A DNA stretch of 7,359 bases from an uncultured Lentisphaeria bacterium (GTDB lineage: Bacteria; Verrucomicrobiota; Lentisphaeria; Victivallales; Victivallaceae). The stretch spans positions 1 through 7,359 of the forward strand of contig CAIJKT010001144.1 in the NCBI GenBank assembly GCA_903821255.1, written 5' to 3'. The translations under genes and the position numbers were made by a program. A model generated the notes under the pieces. It had not been told where the DNA came from, did no database searches, and saw nothing but the letters and a program-made list of their open reading frames with translations. Each line of letters begins with the position of its first letter. Positions within the stretch are counted from its first letter, which is position 1. Of this stretch, positions 1 to 5,062 are shown piece after piece.

Positions 1-571
1 CCTCCCATCTTGAAATGAACAGGTCAGGAGCCATGGCATTGAATGCCACAGTGTCCAACCCGTAATATCGGGCTATATACTGAGCCCGGACATTCTGAAT
101 TTCCTGGGAAATAATGGTAAATTTCTTCAGCCCGAACAATTCCTTGGCCCGGATAATCGAGTCCAGTGTGCGGTTTCCGCTTTTGTCGGATAAAATTACG
201 GAGTCAGGAATACCGCGTTTATGCAATGCCCTTCCCATATCCGCGATCTCGTCATAACTTGTTTCCGGGTCGTCGACGCCGCTGATCAGCAGATATCTTA
301 TTTTACCTTTCTTATATAATTTAACCGCCGCTTCAATCCGGTAGGTGAAATAATCACTCGGAACATTATGATCGGTTCGGGACGTCCCCAGAAGCATTGC
401 AATATCATTGTATGGAAGCGATTCAACTGAATCATAAAGAAACGGTCCGGCCTGGTTATTGACATGCCATGAACAAAGCATAATAAATAAAATGAATAGT
501 GCAATTCCGGCAATGGAACATGCAAAGACTCTTTTTTCCCATAACGAACTTTTTTTCAATTTAAAGTGCAA
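1..571 (-). CDS. sanA: SanA/YdcF-like DUF218 membrane protein (3' end cut by window)
   Basis: SanA-type DUF218 protein. E. coli SanA is an inner-membrane protein linked to the envelope barrier and vancomycin exclusion; its biochemical activity is not settled. The minus-strand frame is open from the window edge. One hydrophobic segment near the N-terminus (VFACSIAGIALFILFIMLCS) would anchor it, with the domain outside the cytoplasm. Family motifs then follow in order: LPYNDIAMLLGTSRT (first strand and GT loop), TYRIEAAVKLYKKGK, IRYLLISG, SYDE, GNRTLDSIIRAKELF and FTIISQ, closely parallel to the same blocks in SanA. About 190 codons are present; SanA is about 239 aa, so the last 40-50 are missing. 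I chose TTG at 571 because GCGGAG lies 9 bases upstream of it and a candidate promoter would start transcription near 609. An in-frame ATG at 607 has no ribosome binding site. The family call is firm; the start is uncertain. Confidence 0.85.
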   Translation of the reverse strand, partial: MHFKLKKSSLWEKRVFACSIAGIALFILFIMLCSWHVNNQAGPFLYDSVESLPYNDIAMLLGTSRTDHNVPSDYFTYRIEAAVKLYKKGKIRYLLISGVDDPETSYDEIADMGRALHKRGIPDSVILSDKSGNRTLDSIIRAKELFGLKKFTIISQEIQNVRAQYIARYYGLDTVAFNAMAPDLFISRWE

Positions 572-615
572 AGTCTGTGTCTCCGCAAATATATAATTAA
601 CAAACATGCAATATG

Positions 616-644
616 AAGATATAACCCTGCCGCGATTTTTTCAA
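616..644 (-). promoter_or_regulatory. candidate sigma70-type promoter for the sanA-like gene
   Basis: Reading the minus strand, TTGAAA (644-639) is followed after 17 bases by TATCTT (621-616). Transcription would begin near 609, which leaves almost no leader for an ATG at 607 but a normal leader for the TTG at 571. Seen by eye only; AT-rich DNA gives such matches by chance. Confidence 0.35.
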
Positions 645-677
645 CAGGATTTCATGGGACGATTTTCATTTTCCGGT

Positions 678-705
678 TTGTACCTGAATTTAAACGCGAT
701 ATTTT
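678..705 (+). promoter_or_regulatory. candidate promoter of the DUF89-peroxiredoxin cluster
   Basis: TTGTAC (678-683), a 16-base spacer and TATTTT (700-705) lie 25 bases before the DUF89 start codon. The element sits in the 158-base region between two divergent genes. It would drive the DUF89 gene and, through the gene overlap, the peroxiredoxins. It is a moderate match to the consensus. Confidence 0.35.
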
Positions 706-729
706 AACAGAGTAAAAACGGGAACTTTT

Positions 730-1590
730 ATGAAAACTACTTATGACTGCATTCCATGTATTGTTTCGCATATAGTCCATGTCGCCAAGATGGTGACGAT
801 GGATGATGACCTCCGCCGCGAGATAATAAAAAAGACCCTGGCGGAAGTCGTGGATGCTGATTTTTCGATTACTCCGCCTGAACAGGCGCGCATGTTTCAT
901 AAAATAATCAAGAAAGTTACCGGAATAGACGATCCCTACCGTGAAGTCAAAGATTGTTCCACCAGATTCGCGCTTGAGCTGCTGCCGTTTTTCCGGGAAG
1001 TGATTGAGTCAAAAAGCGACCGGTTTGAAGCGATTGTCCGTCTGGTCATCGGCGGCAATATCATTGATTACGGCGCGGACAAGGATTTTCAACTGGATTC
1101 CGCCAGACAGAAAATCCTCGATGTGTTTGACATGCCGCTGGATATGGTGGCAGTCAGACAGCTTGAGCAGGCCATGAATTCAGCGAAAACGATTCTGTAT
1201 ATTGCCGACAATTGCGGGGAAGCGGTTTTCGACCGGCTGCTGATCGAGCCTTACCGCGAAAAAATTATCCTGGGGGTGCGCGGCGCGCCGATCCTTAACG
1301 ACATTACCATGCGCGAAGTCGCGGAGTCCGGACTTGAGGGCCTGCCGGTCAGGATTATTGATACCGGAGACATGACGCCGGGGGTGTCTTTGAACCATAC
1401 CAGCCGTGAATTCATGGATGAAATGCTCAATGCCGATCTGGTGGTAGCCAAAGGGCAGGGGAATTTCGAAACGCTCAGCGATTATGACCGTCCGATCTTT
1501 TTCCTGCTGCGCAGCAAGTGTAAAGTAATCTCCGTACTGCTTGGCGGCGGCGAACTCGGGAGTCTGCATGTTATTCCGGAGAACATATGA
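730..1590 (+). CDS. DUF89 (ARMT1-like) metal-dependent phosphatase
   Basis: A 286-aa DUF89 protein of the stand-alone prokaryotic type (like archaeal PH1575). The family is a group of metal-dependent phosphatases proposed to remove damaged or surplus phosphometabolites; the substrate here cannot be read from sequence. Visible marks are the N-terminal YDCIPC with a CxxC pair (C7, C10), C76 in [13 protein letters not shown] (108-115), the metal-site strand [10 protein letters not shown] with D160-N161, [16 protein letters not shown] (183-191) and the [11 protein letters not shown] block (240-250). All core blocks are present, full length and in family order, so it should be active. A GGGA lies 6 bases upstream of the ATG. 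Its TGA overlaps the next start codon, indicating translational coupling to the peroxiredoxin. That pairing suggests a role in metabolite or oxidative damage control, which is an inference. Confidence 0.9.
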   Translation: MKTTYDCIPCIVSHIVHVAKMVTMDDDLRREIIKKTLAEVVDADFSITPPEQARMFHKIIKKVTGIDDPYREVKDCSTRFALELLPFFREVIESKSDRFEAIVRLVIGGNIIDYGADKDFQLDSARQKILDVFDMPLDMVAVRQLEQAMNSAKTILYIADNCGEAVFDRLLIEPYREKIILGVRGAPILNDITMREVAESGLEGLPVRIIDTGDMTPGVSLNHTSREFMDEMLNADLVVAKGQGNFETLSDYDRPIFFLLRSKCKVISVLLGGGELGSLHVIPENI

Positions 1591-2177
1591 GAACTTTAAT
1601 CATCATACTGTTTGCAGTCATGGGAGTGCTGGTTCAAGGTTGCGGTTCGACTCGGGAAGAGGCGGCGAAGAATTCGCCGTTAAATAGTAATCAATCCATT
1701 GGAGGAGGCGGAAAAATGACGGAATTAAAACATGGCGACTCGGCTCCTGATTTTTGTCTGAAGGATCAGGATGGCAAAACAGTTAAACTGGCTGATTTCA
1801 AAGGCCGGAAACTGCTGCTCTATTTTTATCCCAAGGCCGATACTCCGGGATGCACCGCACAGGCCTGTTCGATCAGGGATTCTTTCAAAGATTTGACCGG
1901 CAAAGGGATTGCGTCAGTCGGCATCAGTCCGGATGATGTTAATGCCCAGAAGAAATTCGCCGGAAAATTCGACCTGCCATTCCAGCTTCTGGCCGACGAG
2001 GAACACCAGGTTGCCGGAGCGTATGGCGTCTGGGGTGAAAAATCCATGTATGGAAAAACATATATGGGCATTATCCGCTCTTCATTCCTGATTGATGAAA
2101 AAGGCCGGATCATTCAGGCATGGTACAAAGTCAAGCCGGAAGATACGGTTCCCAATGCCATTGCCGCGCTGAAGTAA
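1587..2177 (+). CDS. bcp: BCP-type peroxiredoxin with lipoprotein signal (possible second internal start)
   Basis: Thiol peroxidase of the AhpC/TSA superfamily, BCP/PrxQ type, which reduces H2O2 and organic hydroperoxides using thioredoxin-like donors. The active site is PKADTPGC (peroxidatic C89), and C94 five residues later is the expected resolving cysteine; the conserved Arg is R164 in IIRSSFLID. The first 43 residues are extra for this family: R2, a hydrophobic stretch, then LVQGC, which fits the lipobox pattern with lipidation at C19, and a Gly/Ser/Asn-rich linker. Residue +2 is Gly, not Asp, so by the E. coli rule it would reach the outer membrane. The ATG at 1587 overlaps the DUF89 stop (ATGA). 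An internal in-frame ATG at 1716, behind GGAGGAGG, gives a standard 153-aa cytoplasmic enzyme. Either or both starts may be used. A tandem paralogue follows 28 bases downstream. Confidence 0.88.
   Translation: MRTLIIILFAVMGVLVQGCGSTREEAAKNSPLNSNQSIGGGGKMTELKHGDSAPDFCLKDQDGKTVKLADFKGRKLLLYFYPKADTPGCTAQACSIRDSFKDLTGKGIASVGISPDDVNAQKKFAGKFDLPFQLLADEEHQVAGAYGVWGEKSMYGKTYMGIIRSSFLIDEKGRIIQAWYKVKPEDTVPNAIAALK
1701..1718 (+). promoter_or_regulatory. strong internal Shine-Dalgarno and ATG inside the peroxiredoxin gene
   Basis: GGAGGAGG (1701-1708) lies 7 bases before an in-frame ATG at 1716, codon 44 of the longer reading. In the longer protein the same bases encode a GGGGK linker. The protein from 1716 aligns with the paralogue at 2206 from its first residue (MTELKHGD versus MSELKSGD), so this was probably the original start. 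It may still work, giving a cytoplasmic form beside the lipoprotein. Confidence 0.6.
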
Positions 2178-2205
2178 TCTTTCTAAAGAGGCGGGTAACG
2201 AAAAA

Positions 2206-2691
2206 ATGTCAGAATTGAAATCCGGCGATACGGCTCCTGGCTTTGCGCTGAAAGATCAGGACGGAAAAACGATTAAACTGTCCGACTTCAAGGGCGGTAA
2301 ACTGCTGCTTTATTTCTATCCCAAAGCGGAAACTCCCGGTTGCGTTATGCAGGCATGTTCAATCCGGAACGCGTTTCAGGAACTGCGCGACAGCGGTGTT
2401 GCCGCTGTCGGCATCAGTCCCGATGCCGGGAGTGCCCAGAAAAAATTCGCCGGCAGGTACAATCTGCCGTTTCAACTGCTGACCGACGAAGATCACAAAG
2501 TAGCCGACGCTTACGGCGTATGGGGTGAAAACTCGATCTTTTTTATAAAATATACAGGCATCATCCGTTCTTCATTCCTGGTTGATGAACAAGGCAGAAT
2601 AATTCAGGCCTGGTATAAAGTCAAGCCATTGGATACTGTGCCCGACGCCATCGCCGCGCTGAAAGAGCATAAAAACAGAAGTCAGCAGTAG
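2206..2691 (+). CDS. bcp: BCP-type peroxiredoxin, cytoplasmic paralogue
   Basis: A 161-aa thiol peroxidase of the BCP/PrxQ type with no signal sequence, expected in the cytoplasm. The active site is PKAETPGC (peroxidatic C46), the resolving cysteine is C51 in QACS, and the conserved Arg is in IIRSSFLVD. Usual length for the family. It aligns without gaps to residues 44-196 of the preceding protein, with 112 of 153 identical by hand count (about 73%), so the pair is a local tandem duplication. The main divergent patch is residues 109-118 (NSIFFIKYTG), before the conserved Arg, and there is an added charged tail (KEHKNRSQQ). The gene starts 28 bases after its neighbour, and AGAGGCGGG provides a rather distant ribosome binding site. 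It probably shares the upstream transcript. No convincing terminator was found before the convergent gene. Confidence 0.92.
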   Translation: MSELKSGDTAPGFALKDQDGKTIKLSDFKGGKLLLYFYPKAETPGCVMQACSIRNAFQELRDSGVAAVGISPDAGSAQKKFAGRYNLPFQLLTDEDHKVADAYGVWGENSIFFIKYTGIIRSSFLVDEQGRIIQAWYKVKPLDTVPDAIAALKEHKNRSQQ

Positions 2692-2727
2692 TCATGGTAC
2701 ATCGGCGCCTGCCGCCTTCTGCCTCGC

Positions 2728-3870
2728 TTAGCTTTTCTTATACATCGGAGAATTCAGTCCGAACATCGCTTTCTTCAGGTCGAGATAGTAGAGATAATCC
2801 TCCGGCGTGACATTTGGCGGACAGCGGTGATCGCAGAACGGAATGTAACCGCCGCGTTCGACATACGGCAGCAGCGTTTCCATATATTTCCTGATCGCTT
2901 CTCTGCCATGCCCAATCTGGATTTTGTCAAATCCTCCCATAATCCGGAGTCCGGGATTCCGGTCGAGCAGTTCGCCGGGATGCGCACAACCCATGACTTC
3001 AAACGGGAACAGGCAGTTGATGCCGCCTTCCATGAAGTACGGCAGAATGGGGCGGACGTCGCCGTCGCAATCCGAGTACCATACGTCAATGCCGTGCGCT
3101 TTCAGCTTCTGATTGATGCGTTTGTAGCGCGGCATGACGACATCGCGGAAGAAATCAACCGAAACAATCGGGCCGTTTTTGAAGCAGATATCTTCCCAGC
3201 CGGCGGCAAAGTCGAATTTGAAATGCGGCAGCATCTGGTCCAGGTAATCTTCGACCAGCAGGCAGCAGGTTTCCACCATGTCCTCCACCATTTCAGGATA
3301 ATCGAACGTGGCGTAGGCCAGGCCTTCAAAGGTCAGCATGTCGCGGATTTTGCCGATCATGGAACCGGTCCAGATACCCAGCGGGTAATCCCGGTTGTCC
3401 GGGTGATCTTTTTTGAGTTTGGCAATATCCGCCTTCCGGGCGGGATCATCCCGACGGAAACGTTCCGCCTTGCATTTCTTCCAGTCTTCCGGGGTGACAA
3501 TGCTGGATTTCAGGTAATGCGGAATTGAGGAGCCCTGACCGGCTTTCTGCACTTCCGCCAGCAAACCGTCGCCGTTCATAACTACATTGACGTCATCCCG
3601 CTCTTCGACCACTTTATGCTCAAACGGCGGACTCATCCAGCCGTTGCCGCCGATGACGGCGATTTTATCAAAATTGAAGAAGATATCGGCTTCGGTATTG
3701 TTTTTTATCCCGTGGTCGCGGAATAGCGGCCATTCCGTGAAGTTCTCTTCCCAGTAGCCGAATTCCATGTTGAAACAGCGGTCAACGCTCTGAAAGTGCA
3801 TTTGACGGTTGAAACGCTCGCGGTCGGTCATCCGGCCTTCCCATTTTTCCAGTATCGGTTTGATTGCCAT
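2728..3870 (-). CDS. UroD-like (uroporphyrinogen decarboxylase / corrinoid methyltransferase superfamily) protein
   Basis: A 380-aa divergent member of the UroD superfamily (PF01208 fold). Marks are MTDRERFNRQMHF near the N-terminus (M14 onward, like the usual opening), the mid-protein block DFAAGWEDICFKNGPIVS, the strand GIDVWYSDCDGDVRPILPYF (260-279), ELLDRNPGLRIMGGFDK (300-316) and the closing GGYIPFCDHRCPPNVTPEDY (340-359). It lacks the N-terminal Arg block of true haem-pathway UroD, so haem synthesis is unlikely. In the MtaA/CmuA branch zinc is held by HxC plus a later Cys; here the HxC position reads S266-D267-C268, and C346, H348 and C350 lie in the last block, so any metal site is altered. 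AGAGGA lies 9 bases before the ATG at 3870. It is divergent from an AraC regulator, which probably controls it. Substrate unknown; a methyl transfer or small-molecule lyase role is only a guess. Confidence 0.8.
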   Translation of the reverse strand: MAIKPILEKWEGRMTDRERFNRQMHFQSVDRCFNMEFGYWEENFTEWPLFRDHGIKNNTEADIFFNFDKIAVIGGNGWMSPPFEHKVVEERDDVNVVMNGDGLLAEVQKAGQGSSIPHYLKSSIVTPEDWKKCKAERFRRDDPARKADIAKLKKDHPDNRDYPLGIWTGSMIGKIRDMLTFEGLAYATFDYPEMVEDMVETCCLLVEDYLDQMLPHFKFDFAAGWEDICFKNGPIVSVDFFRDVVMPRYKRINQKLKAHGIDVWYSDCDGDVRPILPYFMEGGINCLFPFEVMGCAHPGELLDRNPGLRIMGGFDKIQIGHGREAIRKYMETLLPYVERGGYIPFCDHRCPPNVTPEDYLYYLDLKKAMFGLNSPMYKKS

Positions 3871-3891
3871 ATCGTTAAATCCTCTTTAAAA

Positions 3892-3908
3892 ATTGTTATA
3901 TATACAAT
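3892..3908. promoter_or_regulatory. inverted repeat upstream of the UroD-like gene
   Basis: ATTGT and ACAAT form perfect 5-base arms around TATATAT, 22 bases upstream of the UroD-like start codon. This is where a promoter or operator for that gene would lie. The region is very AT-rich, so chance symmetry is possible. Confidence 0.3.
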
Positions 3909-3927
3909 AATAATGTATTTTATTGAT

Positions 3928-3956
3928 TTGTAAATGTATAAAAATCGTAATATGAT
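3928..3956 (+). promoter_or_regulatory. candidate promoter of the AraC-family regulator
   Basis: TTGTAA (3928-3933), a 17-base spacer and TATGAT (3951-3956) lie 27 bases before the ATG at 3984. Spacing is ideal and the -10 has five of six consensus bases. The -10 falls inside the inverted repeat at 3944-3963. Confidence 0.4.
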
Positions 3957-3963
3957 ATACGAT
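3944..3963. promoter_or_regulatory. putative operator overlapping the regulator's -10 box
   Basis: ATCGTA (3944-3949) and TACGAT (3958-3963) are perfect 6-base inverted arms around an 8-base spacer. They flank and overlap the candidate -10 box of the AraC-family gene, a position suited to autorepression. The binding protein is unknown; AraC proteins more often use direct repeats. Confidence 0.35.
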
Positions 3964-3983
3964 AGTAATATTAGGTGATGAAA

Positions 3984-4784
3984 ATGAAGATTTTAAGACC
4001 TGAAGATGTTTCTCCCGTTGTAAAAGTAGCTAATTACATGGCGCTGGAGGAAAGCAGGAAACAGCATTGCTGGCTCAGGCGGCGCATTCCGGATTTCGAA
4101 CTGATATTGTCGATTCGCGGCGATTTTGAATTCATCAATCACGATACCGGGGAAAAGGCACTGCACCCGCCCGGATCGGTGCTGGTCATTTTTCCGCGTG
4201 AATTCCATTCCTATCGCCTGATTTCAAACAAAGGTTTTTTCAGTTGCATCCATTGCGAACTCATGCCGGACGGTATTTTTACCGACGGCGACTACACGCC
4301 TGAACCATTCCCGAGGCGCATTACCATGACCGGCGGCGGCGAATTTCAGGACTTGTTCCGCCGGGCTGCCAGTACCGTTGCGCAGCCGGGCCGCTTCAGC
4401 GAAGAAATCCGCAATACGATTGTCCGGGAACTCTGGCTGCGCCTGGCGGAAAGATGGCTGTCGTCGGCAGGCGGCGAAAGAAATGTCCGGCTGGATGAAA
4501 TGCTCAACTACCTTAATGACAACCTTACCGCTCATCCAGGCCGTTCCGACCTTGCAGGAAAATTTCATCTTACCCCGCAGCATATCAATCTTATCTTTAA
4601 AAAAGAGCTGGGCATTGCCCCGACCGGTTATGTGCATCGTGAACTGGCCCGCGCCGGCTATCGCATGATTCACGAGGAAGGGTTAAGCGTCAAAGAAACC
4701 GCCGACCGTCTGGGTTTCTCCAGTCAGTTCTATTTTTCCAGAGTATTCAAAAGCGTCTTCGGCATTCCCCCGACGTCCGCATGA
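3984..4784 (+). CDS. AraC-family transcriptional regulator with cupin sensor domain
   Basis: A 266-aa two-domain regulator. The N-terminal half (about 25-95) has a cupin-like AraC ligand-binding pattern: DFELILSIRGDFEF, then HPPGSVLVIFPREFHSYRL, where the PREFHSY turn is typical of sensors for sugars or other small ligands. The C-terminal half holds the two AraC helix-turn-helix units: about 187-208 (RSDLAGKFHLTPQHINLIFK) and about 235-257 (SVKETADRLGFSSQFYFSRV), followed by the expected FK..FG.PP. The protein stops at GIPPTSA, just short of the usual Tyr-Arg end of the signature, so the tail is slightly clipped but both DNA-reading helices remain. I chose ATG 3984 because AGGTGA (3973-3978) sits 5 bases upstream; GTG 3975 and ATG 3978 overlap that element. 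It is divergent from the UroD-like gene, its most likely target. The ligand is unknown. Confidence 0.9.
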   Translation: MKILRPEDVSPVVKVANYMALEESRKQHCWLRRRIPDFELILSIRGDFEFINHDTGEKALHPPGSVLVIFPREFHSYRLISNKGFFSCIHCELMPDGIFTDGDYTPEPFPRRITMTGGGEFQDLFRRAASTVAQPGRFSEEIRNTIVRELWLRLAERWLSSAGGERNVRLDEMLNYLNDNLTAHPGRSDLAGKFHLTPQHINLIFKKELGIAPTGYVHRELARAGYRMIHEEGLSVKETADRLGFSSQFYFSRVFKSVFGIPPTSA

Positions 4785-4831
4785 ACCGCTGGTTATGGCA
4801 TTGCGCAGCCGACCAAATATGAACTCATTTC

Positions 4832-4859
4832 AACACCCAGTATCCAACACTCAATGCGC
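4832..4859. repeat. degenerate heptamer run
   Basis: Four consecutive 7-base units, AACACCC, AGTATCC, AACACTC and AATGCGC, lie in the gene-free stretch after the AraC gene. They look like a decayed short tandem repeat. Only four units with several mismatches, so it could be chance. Confidence 0.25.
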
Positions 4860-4932
4860 TCCGTGTTGCCCCCGCCGATGCAGAGCAATATCTGACAGAG
4901 AGAACTTGCATATCAGCGACTATGATTTATAG

Positions 4933-4938
4933 TATAAT
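4933..4938 (+). promoter_or_regulatory. perfect -10 box for the large protease gene
   Basis: TATAAT lies 124 bases before the start codon at 5063, in an otherwise gene-free stretch (4785-5062). No -35 at standard spacing is convincing: TTGCAT at 4906-4911 is 21 bases away. A weak -35 would fit a promoter that needs an activator. Transcription from here would leave a leader of about 115-120 bases. Confidence 0.45.
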
Positions 4939-4959
4939 TATCTGATGCTATTTAATTAT

Positions 4960-4988
4960 TTTACAGTACGAAAATTACCTGTTTACAG
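4960..4988. promoter_or_regulatory. TTTACAG direct repeats, 22-base period
   Basis: TTTACAG occurs at 4960-4966 and 4982-4988, exactly 22 bases apart, about two DNA turns. A related inverted copy, TGTAAA, follows at 4997-5002. AraC-family proteins commonly bind direct repeats about two turns apart, and such a regulator is encoded just upstream. The repeats lie downstream of the candidate -10, which would suit repression or an RNA role. Confidence 0.25.
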
Positions 4989-5002
4989 GAGGTGTTTGTA
5001 AA
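4978..5002 (+). promoter_or_regulatory. leader hairpin exposing an unattached Shine-Dalgarno sequence
   Basis: AGGAGGTG (4987-4994) is a perfect Shine-Dalgarno sequence with no usable start codon after it; a TTG at 4996 is too close and is followed directly by TAA. The bases TTTACA (4982-4987) and TGTAAA (4997-5002) pair to place GGAGGTG in a 9-base loop. A competing small hairpin, CCTGT (4978-4982) with ACAGG (4985-4989), would hide part of it. The true ribosome binding site of the protease gene is a separate GGAG at 5052. Confidence 0.35.
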
Positions 5003-5062
5003 ATCTCAAAAAACTTCTTAGACGATAAACATTAAAACTGATATAACCATTGGAGAATGATC

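Noticed and set aside
2692..2727. Possible terminator between the convergent peroxiredoxin and UroD-like genes
   Set aside because: Only a 4-base stem (CGGC/GCCG) with no T-run on either strand; too weak to call.
2827..3528. Long plus-strand reading frame (233 codons) opposite the UroD-like gene
   Set aside because: It is antisense to a well-supported gene, has no ribosome binding site or recognisable motif, and follows from the codon pattern of the real gene.
4224..4673. Minus-strand 149-codon frame opposite the AraC gene
   Set aside because: Antisense to a gene with clear cupin and double helix-turn-helix patterns; nothing recognisable in its own translation.
4760..4830. Frameshift or truncation of the AraC gene at its 3' end
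   Set aside because: The protein stops slightly early, but translations of the other two frames after the stop do not restore the usual AraC ending, so I treat it as a natural short tail.
4819..4932. Small Cys-rich 37-codon frame in the gene-free stretch
   Set aside because: No Shine-Dalgarno sequence, and it overlaps the heptamer run and the candidate -10 region, so coding is not supported.
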